Source: Fenollaria sporofastidiosus
GTDB lineage: Bacteria > Bacillota > Clostridia > Tissierellales > Peptoniphilaceae
Assembly (NCBI RefSeq): GCF_943169635.2
Contig: NZ_OW968186.1
Span: forward strand, 1,426,001 to 1,490,000
DNA length: 64,000 nucleotides
Direction: 5' to 3'
The notes under the pieces were generated by a model. That model was not told the DNA's origin, made no database searches, and saw only the letters and a list, made by a program, of their open reading frames with translations. A program made the translations under genes and the position numbers. Every line of letters starts with the position of its first letter. The first letter of the stretch is position 1. This document shows positions 43,917 through 52,884 of the stretch, piece after piece.

Positions 43917-44499
43917 ATAGTTTCTCTTCCTTTATAAACTTTTCCACTTCATCACTTACTAGATACTTAATCGATTTGCCGTTCTCTATCATCTCGCGTA
44001 TCATACTTGATGATATCTCAAGCCTTTTATTGTTTAAAACTTTTATGTGGGCTCCATACTTTTCTTTGTATTCATTGATCTTCATTTCAATAGCCTTGTC
44101 TTCATCATCTCTTCTTAGTACTAGTATTTTATACTTTTTAAGTATCTCATCTGCCTTGTACCACCAATCAAGATTCATAAGACTATCCGAGCCTATAAGT
44201 ATAGTGATGTCATCATCACTAAGCTTTGAAATCTTTTCAAGCATGAGGTAAAGCTTACCTTCTAAGTCATATCTCTTTTCTATGCTTGAGTAGGCAAATT
44301 TATCATTATCCTTTATCGCCATCTTTAACATTTTAAGTCTTATATCAAAGTCAAGTGTATCCTTATAATATGGATTCATAGTCGGAATAAAGACTACCTT
44401 ATCATAGCCCTCTTCGTTTATACATTGCTCAGCTAAGATTAAATGACCATTGTGTATGGGATTAAAGGTGCCACCAAAAATAAGCACTTTATTTTTCAT
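43909..44499 (-). CDS. nadD: Nicotinate-nucleotide adenylyltransferase
   Basis: NaMN adenylyltransferase of NAD synthesis, 196 residues. Nucleotide-binding motifs are GGTFNPIHNGHLILAE at the start and EISSSMIREMI (ISSTxIR type) near the C-terminus. IGSDSLMNLDWW is the conserved middle segment. It overlaps yhbY by 11 bp and yqeK by 8 bp. Confidence 0.95.
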   Translation of the reverse strand: MKNKVLIFGGTFNPIHNGHLILAEQCINEEGYDKVVFIPTMNPYYKDTLDFDIRLKMLKMAIKDNDKFAYSSIEKRYDLEGKLYLMLEKISKLSDDDITILIGSDSLMNLDWWYKADEILKKYKILVLRRDDEDKAIEMKINEYKEKYGAHIKVLNNKRLEISSSMIREMIENGKSIKYLVSDEVEKFIKEEKLYV

Positions 44500-44782
44500 C
44501 TTGCAAAAGTCTTGGTCTCTTTAAAGACTCTCTATATATAACAAATATAGAACCAATTTGCTGAACAAATTCGCAGTTTAGCTCTTCCATAAGAAAGGCT
44601 TGTGCTTCTTTTACATCTTCTGATGAATTATTTAAAACTCTAATCTTAACGATCTCATTCTTTTCTAGATAATCATCGATTTGATTTATAAATTCAGCTG
44701 AAATTCCTTCCTTACCTATTTGGAATGTAGCTTTTAAATTTTGTGCGATTGATTTTAACTTTGCTCTTTCTTTTCCTGTCAT
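44489..44782 (-). CDS. yhbY: YhbY family CRM-domain RNA-binding protein
   Basis: 97 residues. The CRM-domain core is TGKERAKLKSIAQNLKATFQ, with IGKEGISAEFINQID where GxxG-type loops occur. It associates with pre-50S particles in other bacteria. It lies 8 bp after obg and overlaps nadD. Confidence 0.93.
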   Translation of the reverse strand: MTGKERAKLKSIAQNLKATFQIGKEGISAEFINQIDDYLEKNEIVKIRVLNNSSEDVKEAQAFLMEELNCEFVQQIGSIFVIYRESLKRPRLLQDEK

Positions 44783-44790
44783 AATATCAC

Positions 44791-46059
44791 CTATTTATAA
44801 TAATCAAACTCAAATCCGCATACATCAACTGTGTCTGAGTCTTCTAATCCTAACTCTCTAAGTTCATCCATGATACCTTCATTCTCAAGGAATCTTTGGA
44901 AATATCTTAGCGAATCTAAATTATCCACATAGACACCTTCTAAAACATTTTCAACCTTTGTTCCCTCTACAAAGTATATACCATTGGACTTATATACATG
45001 TACAGGTACTTCGTTATCTTCCTTAATGTAGACTGTATCATCAAATGTTTCGTTAACATTTTTAGGCATGTCTTTTATGATGTCATATAGTTTATACTTA
45101 AGCAGCTCTACACCTTCAAGTGTTGCGCTACTTGTTATAACGCTATCGTAGCCCATCTCTTTAAAATCGTTTTGAAGCTTTTCTAAATCTTCTTTATCAT
45201 AAACTAAATCAGCCTTATTTAATACGACTAATTGCTTCTTATCTCTTAATTTCTCATTATAAGAAAATAATTCTTCATTTATCTTTTTAAAATCTTCAAT
45301 AGGGTCTTGTCTTTCTGATCTTGATGCATCAACGACATGAGCAAGCACATTAGTTCTTTCTATATGCTTTAAGAAATTATGTCCAAGTCCAAGTCCTTCA
45401 TGTGCGCCCTCTATAAGTCCTGGTATGTCAGCCACAACAAAGCTGTTATTATCCTTTGTTGTTACTACTCCTAGGTTCGGTTCAAGTGTTGTGAAGTGAT
45501 AGTTTGCAATCTTTGGTTTAGCTCTAGATATAACCGATAGTAATGAAGACTTACCAACGTTTGGATATCCTATAAAGCCAACGTCCGCTATAAGCTTTAA
45601 CTCAAGTATTACCTTTATCTCTTCACCTTTTTTACCAGGCTCTGCAAATGTTGGTGCCTGTCTTACAGAGTTTTTGAACTTAGCATTGCCTCTGCCGCCA
45701 CGGCCTCCCTTAGCAATGATGCATTCGTCTCCATCATTCTTTAAGTCTATAATAAGCCCTTTCGAATTATACTCCTTAACAAGTGTACCAACAGGAACTG
45801 TAAGAATCAAATCTTCACCATCTTTACCGTATTGCAATTTGTTCTTGCCGTTCTCGCCATTATCAGCCTTGAATATTCTCTTATGTTTAAAATCTATAAG
45901 CGTTCTCATATTTGAGTCAGCCCTCAATATGATGGATGCTCCCTTGCCTCCATCTCCTCCGTAAGGTCCTCCTGCAGGTTCAAACTTTTCTCTTCTCCAA
46001 CCAACCATGCCGTCTCCGCCTTTACCGGCTTTTAGTTCTAATACTACCATGTCTAACAC
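44791..46059 (-). CDS. obgE: GTPase Obg/CgtA
   Basis: 422-residue ribosome-assembly GTPase. The glycine-rich Obg fold fills residues 1-158 (GKGGDGMVGWRREKF, GGRGGRGNAKF). The G domain has GYPNVGKSSLLSVI (G1), FTTLEPNLG (G2), DIPGLIEGA (G3) and NKADL (G4). A C-terminal OCT domain (YFVEGTKVENVL...LRELGLEDSDTVDVCGFEF) is present. GTG 46059 follows AGGTGG by 7 nt. A terminator separates it from rpmA, so expression may rely on read-through. Confidence 0.96.
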   Translation of the reverse strand: MLDMVVLELKAGKGGDGMVGWRREKFEPAGGPYGGDGGKGASIILRADSNMRTLIDFKHKRIFKADNGENGKNKLQYGKDGEDLILTVPVGTLVKEYNSKGLIIDLKNDGDECIIAKGGRGGRGNAKFKNSVRQAPTFAEPGKKGEEIKVILELKLIADVGFIGYPNVGKSSLLSVISRAKPKIANYHFTTLEPNLGVVTTKDNNSFVVADIPGLIEGAHEGLGLGHNFLKHIERTNVLAHVVDASRSERQDPIEDFKKINEELFSYNEKLRDKKQLVVLNKADLVYDKEDLEKLQNDFKEMGYDSVITSSATLEGVELLKYKLYDIIKDMPKNVNETFDDTVYIKEDNEVPVHVYKSNGIYFVEGTKVENVLEGVYVDNLDSLRYFQRFLENEGIMDELRELGLEDSDTVDVCGFEFDYYK

Positions 46060-46073
46060 ATTATCACCACCTT

Positions 46074-46099
46074 AAAAAAAGGAACCGTGTACCGGTTCC
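46074..46099 (-). terminator. Terminator between rpmA and obg
   Basis: GGAACCG/CGGTTCC perfect 7-bp stem (46081-46087, 46093-46099), then T7 on the minus strand, 7 bp past the rpmA stop. Confidence 0.85.
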
Positions 46100-46105
46100 T
46101 TCAAA

Positions 46106-46396
46106 CTATGCTAAAACTTCTTTTGGATATACACTTACTTGTTTTCTTTTCTTGTCTTTTCTTTCGAATTTAACAACACCATCGATCATAGCAAAAAGTG
46201 TATCATCTTTTCCTCTTCCGACATTATTACCGGGATGAATCTTTGTTCCTCTTTGTCTTACAAGTATATTACCTGATAGAACGAATTGGCCATCTCCACG
46301 CTTTGTTCCAAGCATTTTAGGCTTACTGTCTCTACCGTTTTTTGAAGAACCAAGTCCCTTTTTAGAGGAGAATAATTGTAAATTAATTTTTAACAT
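46106..46396 (-). CDS. rpmA: 50S ribosomal protein L27
   Basis: 96 residues. It begins MLKINLQLFSSKKGLGS, the Firmicutes-type N-terminal extension (LQLFSS) that Prp removes so that the L27 N-terminus can reach the peptidyl-transferase centre. Conserved SKNGRDSKPKMLGTKRGDGQ follows. ATG 46396 has GGAGGT 6 nt upstream; the longer frame from a TTG has none. prp lies directly upstream. Confidence 0.97.
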   Translation of the reverse strand: MLKINLQLFSSKKGLGSSKNGRDSKPKMLGTKRGDGQFVLSGNILVRQRGTKIHPGNNVGRGKDDTLFAMIDGVVKFERKDKKRKQVSVYPKEVLA

Positions 46397-46441
46397 TTTT
46401 TTACCTCCTTCACATATAAACAAACTCTATCTGAGTATTCC

Positions 46442-46750
46442 TTATATATTTTTAACGCTTAGTAATAAAGACCTAAGTAGTATTTGACTTATGTAGTCCT
46501 TGTCAGGATTATCTGTCTTATACTTAAATTTTAATTTAACTTCGTCTTTATCCTCATCTTCATAAATTTCCACGAAGTATTCTTCGTTTTCATTTAATCC
46601 TGCTATTTCTTCTAAAGAATTGACTGTTGATATTGAAAGTGCTGAAAGACTTGCACAAACTATGCCATCTTCATGGGCGTAATTCGCATGTCCATCGAAT
46701 TCAAACTCTAATATCTTGCCATCCTTTTCGAAAAAAGTTACCTTTGTCAT
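46442..46750 (-). CDS. prp: Ribosomal-processing cysteine protease Prp
   Basis: 102-residue protease (YsxB family) that cleaves the N-terminal extension of L27. The catalytic His and Cys are in FDGHANYAHEDGIVCASLSAL, with the typical spacing. The position between rplU and rpmA is standard for Firmicutes and matches the extended L27 seen here. Confidence 0.95.
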   Translation of the reverse strand: MTKVTFFEKDGKILEFEFDGHANYAHEDGIVCASLSALSISTVNSLEEIAGLNENEEYFVEIYEDEDKDEVKLKFKYKTDNPDKDYISQILLRSLLLSVKNI

Positions 46751-46752
46751 AA

Positions 46753-47064
46753 CTAAGCTTCGATCTTAGTTACTTCTAATCTTGTAAATGGTTGTCTGTG
46801 ACCTTTTTTCTTTCTTTCGTTCTTTTTAGGTTTATATTTGAATACAATAATCTTTTTAGATTTACCTTGTTTCAAAACTTTGCAAGTAACCTTAGCACCT
46901 TCTACGTAAGGTTTACCTACTTTATTATCCCCATCATTAGAGACGAAAAGTACATTCTCTAAGCTAATTTCGTCACCTTCGTTAGCTTCTAACTTTTCTA
47001 CGTGGATTACATCGTTTTCTTTAACCATGTATTGTTTTCCACCTGTTTCTACTATTGCGTACAA
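46753..47064 (-). CDS. rplU: 50S ribosomal protein L21
   Basis: 103 residues: YAIVETGGKQYMVKENDVIH at the start and KKKGHRQPFTRLEVTKI at the end. The start codon is TTG at 47064, 8 nt after GGAGGT, which is an unusual choice for a ribosomal protein gene. A consensus promoter lies 80 bp upstream. Expression begins rplU-prp-rpmA. Confidence 0.96.
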   Translation of the reverse strand: MYAIVETGGKQYMVKENDVIHVEKLEANEGDEISLENVLFVSNDGDNKVGKPYVEGAKVTCKVLKQGKSKKIIVFKYKPKKNERKKKGHRQPFTRLEVTKIEA

Positions 47065-47132
47065 GTCTATTTACCTCCTCTAACTTAGTCTCGCCATCAT
47101 TGGTGATAAACTTAATACCAATTCTGAGCGGT

Positions 47133-49271
47133 TTACCTATCTATTATATCAGAAACGATATAAATGTCAAGCCTTTTATTAAATATTATTAAATATTTTA
47201 ACTTTTTCTTATCTACAACTTCTTCGAAGCCACAATTAGGACAAGTGATTATGTTTTCTTTGCTCTTTCTCTTTATGGTCCTATACTTGCCACACTTCGG
47301 ACATGGCTTTGAGTACACTTCATCAAAAGTAGCAAAGTCACATTTTGGATAGTTAGAGCAGCCGTAGAATATCCTTCCACTCTTTGACTTCTTCTTGATT
47401 ATATCATGTCCACACTTAGGGCATATTGCTCCAGTCTTCTCAACTATTGCTTCAGTGTATTTACATTCAGGGAAACCTGAACATCCAAGGAACTTACCAT
47501 ACTTAGACCTCTTAATAAGCATAGGTTTTCCGCATAGCTTGCACTTAATATCTGTTACTTCATCCTTAAGCTCATACTCTTTTGCTTCCTTCTCAGCCTT
47601 GTCTACATCCTTAATAAAGTCTTTGTAGAAGCTAGCTATAACATCTTTCCAATCAAGTTTACCAAATGAGATGTCATCAAGTTTGCTTTCAAGATAAGCA
47701 GTGAACTTTGCATCGACTATAGACTTAAAGTTTTCTTCTAAAAGTTTTATTACTGATATGCCAAGCTCTGTTGGTATAAACATCTTCTTTTCTATCTCTA
47801 TATAGTTTCTATTAAGCAGTGTTGATATAGTTGGTGAGTAAGTACTTGGCCTACCAATGCCTAGCTCTTCAAGTGTTTTTATAAGTGTTGCCTCTGTATA
47901 ATAACTCTTAGGCTGTGTGAATTTCTTCTCACCTTCAAGCTTATCTAAGTCCACCTTATCCTTCTGTTTAAGCTTTATTTCCTTTTTCTCATCAAACTTT
48001 TCATACGAAGACACCTTTAAGAAGCCATCAAAGTTTAAGCTCTTATAGTTCGATCTAAATATATATTTACCTGAAGCAAAATCTATGGTTAAAGTATCGA
48101 ACTTAGCACTTGTCATTTGCGTCATCAAAAATCTTTGCCATATAAGTCTATAAAGCTTTAGTTCATCTTGTGATAAGTACTTTGATATTTGGCTAGGTAA
48201 TATATTTATATTAACCGGTCTTATTGCCTCGTGAGCATCTTGAACGTTCTTAGATTTCTTATGTGCATAATTATTTTTCTTGTGATACTCTTTGCCATAT
48301 TTATTAAGTATATATTCTTGAGCAGACTTACACGCTTCATCTGACAATCTTGTTGAGTCGGTTCTCATGTAAGTTATAAGACCAGTTTGTGAGCCTTTTC
48401 CAATGTTAATACCTTCATACAAGCTCTGTGCCAGCTTCATAGTCTTAGAAGATGAAAAGTTTAATATCCTTGAGGCATCCTGTTGTAGGGTACTTGTTGT
48501 ATACGGTGGGCTTGGCATCCTATTTGATACTGATCTTTTTATGCTATCGCATATGTGGTCAGCGGCCTTTATCTCCTTTGCTATGGCATTCTTTTCCTTA
48601 ATATTGTGTATATCGACTTTGCTTACATTGCCTTTAGCATCGATAGTTCCTACGAACTTTGCCTCATACTCTTCCTTGTCATGTTTATATAGAGCCTTTA
48701 AGTTCCAATATTCTTCAGGAACAAAGGCGTCTATCTCTCTTTTTCTATCAACAATAAGCTTAAGCGCACTCGACTGCACTCTACCTGCTGATAAGCCAGA
48801 TTTTATTTTCTTCCATAGTATCGGGCTTATCTTATAACCAACGATTCTATCAAGAACTCTTCTTGCTTGCTGAGCATCAACTAAGTCCATGTTAATCTTA
48901 CGCGGCTCTTTTATAGCGTTTGTAACAGCATTTTTTGTAATTTCGTGAAACTCAACTCTATCTAAGTCCTTTGTATCGATACCTAAAATATATGCCAAGT
49001 GATAGCTAATAGCCTCCCCCTCTCTATCGGGGTCGGTTGCAAGATATACTCTTTCAGCTTCTTTAGAAAGTTTTTTAAGCTCGTTGATTACAGGTCCTTT
49101 GCCTCTTATATTAATATATTCTGGTTCAAAATTATTTTCTACATCAATTGCAAACCTACTCTTTGGTAGGTCTCTTAAGTGTCCCTTCGATGCAACTATC
49201 TTATATGTCTTTGGTAAAAACTTCGAAATAGTTTTCGCCTTCGTCGGGGACTCAACTATAATTAAATCCAT
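47133..49271 (-). CDS. topA: DNA topoisomerase I
   Basis: Type IA topoisomerase of 712 residues. The Toprim domain starts DLIIVESPTKAKTISKFL. The active-site Tyr is in GLITYMRTDSTRLS. Three zinc-finger-like C-terminal units follow (CKLCGKPMLIKRSKYGKFLG, CPKCGHDIIKKKSKSG, CPKCGKYRTIKRKSKENI). The last 20 residues (KYLIIFNKRLDIYIVSDIID) overlap the rplU promoter and look unlike a normal end. One extra A in the AAGAAAAAG run would end the protein at KKKVKIFNNI before that promoter. Confidence 0.96.
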   Translation of the reverse strand: MDLIIVESPTKAKTISKFLPKTYKIVASKGHLRDLPKSRFAIDVENNFEPEYINIRGKGPVINELKKLSKEAERVYLATDPDREGEAISYHLAYILGIDTKDLDRVEFHEITKNAVTNAIKEPRKINMDLVDAQQARRVLDRIVGYKISPILWKKIKSGLSAGRVQSSALKLIVDRKREIDAFVPEEYWNLKALYKHDKEEYEAKFVGTIDAKGNVSKVDIHNIKEKNAIAKEIKAADHICDSIKRSVSNRMPSPPYTTSTLQQDASRILNFSSSKTMKLAQSLYEGINIGKGSQTGLITYMRTDSTRLSDEACKSAQEYILNKYGKEYHKKNNYAHKKSKNVQDAHEAIRPVNINILPSQISKYLSQDELKLYRLIWQRFLMTQMTSAKFDTLTIDFASGKYIFRSNYKSLNFDGFLKVSSYEKFDEKKEIKLKQKDKVDLDKLEGEKKFTQPKSYYTEATLIKTLEELGIGRPSTYSPTISTLLNRNYIEIEKKMFIPTELGISVIKLLEENFKSIVDAKFTAYLESKLDDISFGKLDWKDVIASFYKDFIKDVDKAEKEAKEYELKDEVTDIKCKLCGKPMLIKRSKYGKFLGCSGFPECKYTEAIVEKTGAICPKCGHDIIKKKSKSGRIFYGCSNYPKCDFATFDEVYSKPCPKCGKYRTIKRKSKENIITCPNCGFEEVVDKKKLKYLIIFNKRLDIYIVSDIIDR
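47143..47170 (-). promoter_or_regulatory. Consensus promoter of rplU-prp-rpmA with a short structured leader
   Basis: Perfect TTGACA (47165-47170) and TATAAT (47143-47148) on the minus strand, 16-bp spacer, inside the annotated 3' end of topA. The leader of about 72 nt contains ATTGGT/ACCAAT inverted arms and could be an L21 leader, though I cannot confirm the Rfam structure by eye. Confidence 0.8.
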
Positions 49272-49277
49272 CTTTCA

Positions 49278-50360
49278 TCACCTTCTGTTTGCATAGTATG
49301 TTCTTTGTCCTTGACTAGTAATTACTCCCTTAAGCTCAAGTATAGTTAGTAGAGCCGACAAAGAGGCGCTATCTAGTCCTGCTTTTGCGAGTATTATCTC
49401 ATAATTTACATCGCCATTTTTAATTATATCATAAACTTTTCTCTCATCATCACTTAAATCTAAATCTTCTTCTTTTGTAGCTACTGACCTATCAACTAAA
49501 CTGCTTGTTTCGATAAGGTCTTCACAGTTTGTATATATGCCTGCTCCATCTCTAATAAGTGTGTTACAGCCTTCACTATTAGCGGAGAAAATATTTCCTG
49601 GCACTGCGTACACATCACGGCCTTGTTCAAGAGCGAGCCTTGCAGTAATAAGCGAGCCACTTCTCTTTTGAGCTTCAACAACTATAACTAGCTTTGAAAG
49701 TCCACTAATGATTCTATTCCTTACCGGAAAATTATATCTAAGCGGCTGCTCTCCTATAGGAAACTCAGATACAACAGCTCCATGTTCAGCAATTTCGGCA
49801 TACAGTCTTTCATTGCGTCTTGGATACACCCCGTCAATGCCGTTGCCAATAACGGCTATGGTTCTGTTTGCGTTATCAAGTGCTGTTGTATGTGCTATAG
49901 CATCTATACCTAATGCAAGACCAGATATAATACATATCTTCTTCATAGATAAGTCTCTTGCTATCTCTTTGCATGCAAGCTGACCATAGCTAGTCGACTT
50001 TCTCGCTCCAACTATGGCTACCGAATTTTCATCTTCATCTAGTATCTCGCCTTTAATAAATAATAAATATGGCGGATCATCTATAAAAAGAAGTCTACTA
50101 GGAAACTCCTTATCAAGAAAAGTTATGAAGTGAGCTCCTAGCTTTTCTAATTTCTCTTTTATTCTATATACTATAGCTTCCTTGTCGTCTTTTGTGATTT
50201 TATCTATTATTGCGTCTGTAAATATATTTAGCCTCTTTAATGACGCTCTATCCATGCTCATAATATCATTTAAGTCAATATTTAAGTCAAAAAGGCTATA
50301 TACAGCAGCTCTTTCAGCATATATGCTGTTTAAGTACAAAAGTATATCTCTTTGTTCCAT
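49278..50360 (-). CDS. dprA: DNA-processing protein DprA (Smf)
   Basis: 360-residue single-strand-DNA and RecA loader used in transformation. Rossmann-like core with VAIVGARKSTSYGQLACKEI, ISGLALGIDAIAHTTAL and SGLSKLVIVVEAQKRSGSLI. A C-terminal winged-helix-like segment starts near residue 295. The gene lies 6 bp before topA and 1 bp after comM, in the usual comM-dprA-topA order. Confidence 0.95.
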   Translation of the reverse strand: MEQRDILLYLNSIYAERAAVYSLFDLNIDLNDIMSMDRASLKRLNIFTDAIIDKITKDDKEAIVYRIKEKLEKLGAHFITFLDKEFPSRLLFIDDPPYLLFIKGEILDEDENSVAIVGARKSTSYGQLACKEIARDLSMKKICIISGLALGIDAIAHTTALDNANRTIAVIGNGIDGVYPRRNERLYAEIAEHGAVVSEFPIGEQPLRYNFPVRNRIISGLSKLVIVVEAQKRSGSLITARLALEQGRDVYAVPGNIFSANSEGCNTLIRDGAGIYTNCEDLIETSSLVDRSVATKEEDLDLSDDERKVYDIIKNGDVNYEIILAKAGLDSASLSALLTILELKGVITSQGQRTYYANRR

Positions 50361-50361
50361 C

Positions 50362-51888
50362 TTATCTCCAATACTTCTTATCTAGAGTTCTATATTGAAT
50401 TGCTTCTAATACATGCTTTTCTAATACTAAGTCGCTATCAGCAAGGTCGGCTATGGTTCTAGCAAGCTTTAGTATCTTGTTGTAGCTTCTAGCACTGAAA
50501 TTGAACTTTTTGAACGCAAATTCCATAATCTCTTGAGCCTTTTCATCAAGTTTGATGTACTTTTTAATCATTTTATTCGTAAGCTCAGAGTTAGAAATGA
50601 TTCCTTCATTTTTATATCTTTCAAGCTGTCTTTTTCTAGCTCTATTGACCCTCTCGCGAATAGTTTCTGAAGACTCGCACTCAGTCTTAGAGCTTAATTC
50701 ATCATACTTAACAGGTTTTACTTCTATGTGGATGTCAATTCTGTCAAGTAGTGGACTTGAAATTTTGCCTAAGTATCTGTCAATTTGACTTTGTGTACAT
50801 GTGCACTGATGAGTTTCATCACCATAGTAACCGCATGGGCATGGATTCATCGATGCAACAAACATAAACTTTGATGGATACTTAAATGTTGCATTTACAC
50901 GGGATACAGTAACCTCTCCGTCTTCAATTGGCTGCCTTAAAACTTCCAATACTTTTCTAGGAAACTCTGGTAATTCATCAAGAAACAAGACACCGTGATG
51001 TGCAAGCGAAACTTCGCCTGGCTTTGGTATTCTTCCTCCGCCTATCAAGGCAACATCTGACGATGTATGGTGAGGCGACCTAAATGGTCTTCTCTTTACA
51101 AGACCCTCATCTTTTAATAAACCTGATATACTGTAGATCTTCGTAATCTCTATGGCTTCTTCAAAAGTTAAATCAGGAAGTATTGTAGCAAGTCTCCTTG
51201 CTGCCATGGTCTTACCTGAGCCTGGAGGTCCTATAATGAGCATATTATGTCCTCCTGCTGCAGCTATCTCCATCGCTCTTTTAAGACCTTCTTGCCCCTT
51301 CATATCTGAAAAATCAACACTATCATCAACAGCGTTTATAATCTCTTCTTCATCATTTTTATATGGCTCTATCTCAAGTTGACCGTTGAGATAATCAACA
51401 ACTTCTCTTAAGTTCTTAACAGGAATTATCTCAATGTCTTCAACTATGGCGCACTCTTTTTTGTTAGCATCAGGAACTATACACTTCTTAACGTGAAGAT
51501 CGCGCATCGATATAAGCATCGGAAGAGCACCTTGCACCGAGTTTACTGTTCCATCAAGTGCAAGCTCACCTATAATAACCATATCATCTGTGTCTTGATT
51601 GTCAATATCGCCATTTGCAAGTAAGATGCCAACTGCTATAGCAAGGTCCATCTGAGAACCTTCCTTCTTTTCATTTGCAGGTGCTAAATTGATTGTTATC
51701 CTTTTGATTGGAAACTCAATATCCGAGTTTTTAACCGCTGTTCTAACTCTTTCCTTAGACTCTTTTATCGCAGTATCAGCAAGTCCAACTATGTTAAATT
51801 GTGGTAGGCCACTTGATAAGTCGCTCTCAACATTAATTATCTTTGCGTTCAAACCTTGCAAAACACAAGTATTTACTTTAGAATACAT
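50362..51888 (-). CDS. comM: YifB/ComM family Mg-chelatase-like AAA ATPase
   Basis: 508 residues. The N-terminal Lon-like fold begins YSKVNTCVLQGLNAKIINVE. The AAA module has IIGPPGSGKTMAARRLA (Walker A) and GVLFLDELPEF (Walker B). A C-terminal Mg-chelatase domain has the CPCGYYGD...CTCTQSQIDRYLGK metal-like cluster. ComM is a branch-migration helicase in naturally competent bacteria. I choose ATG 51888, 7 nt after AGGAG. It starts 2 bp after the yraN stop. Confidence 0.94.
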   Translation of the reverse strand: MYSKVNTCVLQGLNAKIINVESDLSSGLPQFNIVGLADTAIKESKERVRTAVKNSDIEFPIKRITINLAPANEKKEGSQMDLAIAVGILLANGDIDNQDTDDMVIIGELALDGTVNSVQGALPMLISMRDLHVKKCIVPDANKKECAIVEDIEIIPVKNLREVVDYLNGQLEIEPYKNDEEEIINAVDDSVDFSDMKGQEGLKRAMEIAAAGGHNMLIIGPPGSGKTMAARRLATILPDLTFEEAIEITKIYSISGLLKDEGLVKRRPFRSPHHTSSDVALIGGGRIPKPGEVSLAHHGVLFLDELPEFPRKVLEVLRQPIEDGEVTVSRVNATFKYPSKFMFVASMNPCPCGYYGDETHQCTCTQSQIDRYLGKISSPLLDRIDIHIEVKPVKYDELSSKTECESSETIRERVNRARKRQLERYKNEGIISNSELTNKMIKKYIKLDEKAQEIMEFAFKKFNFSARSYNKILKLARTIADLADSDLVLEKHVLEAIQYRTLDKKYWR

Positions 51889-51890
51889 CT

Positions 51891-52268
51891 TCAATCTCCT
51901 ATCCAAAATGCATTTTTAATATGCTTAATCTTGTTCGTAGAAAAATCAACTTCAACAACATCAAATCTTGGCTGATAGTTCAAGTTTTGATGCTCGTATA
52001 AGTAGTACTCAGCCGTCTTGATTATCTTCTTTTGCTTAGACTTTGTTACAGCCTCCATGGGCCTTCCGTAGTCCATCTTGTTTCTAGCCTTAACTTCAAC
52101 AAAGATCAAATACTTATCATCCCTAGCAATGATGTCAATCTCGCCATCTCTTACTTGATAGTTTTGATCCAGTATAAAGTAGCCTTCATTCTTTAGGTAG
52201 TCTTTAGCTTCTTCTTCGCCAAACCTTCCCTTTTTTCTGTTGTCTTTTCTATTAAAATTATTTTGCAT
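51891..52268 (-). CDS. yraN: YraN/UPF0102 family endonuclease-like protein
   Basis: 125 residues with the restriction-endonuclease-like core: GRFGEEEAKDYLKNEGYFIL, then GEIDIIARDDKYLIFVEVKA (the D...ExK catalytic pattern). Function is unproven in vivo. It overlaps rnhB by 11 bp. Confidence 0.93.
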   Translation of the reverse strand: MQNNFNRKDNRKKGRFGEEEAKDYLKNEGYFILDQNYQVRDGEIDIIARDDKYLIFVEVKARNKMDYGRPMEAVTKSKQKKIIKTAEYYLYEHQNLNYQPRFDVVEVDFSTNKIKHIKNAFWIGD

Positions 52269-52884
52269 CGCTATTACCTAAAAGCTTTCTTAAAAAAGTT
52301 TTTCTATGTAGCGGCGTAGCTCCATACTTTAGTATTGCCTCCCTATGCTTTTTAGTGCCATAGCCCTTATTATTCTCAAGGTCATACTCTGGATACTTAC
52401 TAGCTAAATAACTTATCTCAGCGTCTCTTAAAACCTTCGCTACAATACTTGCCGCAGCTATAGTAAACACAGTAGCATCGCCGTGAACAATACTTCTTTG
52501 GTCTATATCTACGTTAATTTTTTCAGCGTCAATTAAAATTATGTCAGGCTTAAGCTTATTATTAATATCGTCATGAAAGTCTTCTACCGCCCTTTGCATA
52601 GCTAAGTGAGTTGCCTCTTTGATGTTAATCTCATCAATTTCCTCAGGACTTGCCTTGCCAATCCCTATGCCGATGGCGTTTTTCACAAGCTCTTTAAAAA
52701 TTTTTTCTCTCTTCTTTTGACTGAGCTTCTTCGAATCGTTTACCTCTTCCATAAAGAAGTCCTTATCAAAAGCTATAGCACAGGCAAGTACATCGCCAAA
52801 GAAGGGTCCTCTACCAACTTCGTCTATACCAACTATAATTTTATGACCTTCGTCAAAGAGTTTATCTTCATAATCCTTATTCAT
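52258..52884 (-). CDS. rnhB: Ribonuclease HII
   Basis: 208 residues. It removes ribonucleotides from DNA. The metal-binding core is IVGIDEVGRGPFFGDVLACA, with ILIDAEKIN and AAASIVAKVLRDAEI further on, and the C-terminal YGTKKHREAILKYGATPLHR. Overlaps with rbgA (8 bp) and yraN (11 bp) mark a tight operon. Confidence 0.96.
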   Translation of the reverse strand: MNKDYEDKLFDEGHKIIVGIDEVGRGPFFGDVLACAIAFDKDFFMEEVNDSKKLSQKKREKIFKELVKNAIGIGIGKASPEEIDEINIKEATHLAMQRAVEDFHDDINNKLKPDIILIDAEKINVDIDQRSIVHGDATVFTIAAASIVAKVLRDAEISYLASKYPEYDLENNKGYGTKKHREAILKYGATPLHRKTFLRKLLGNSDAK

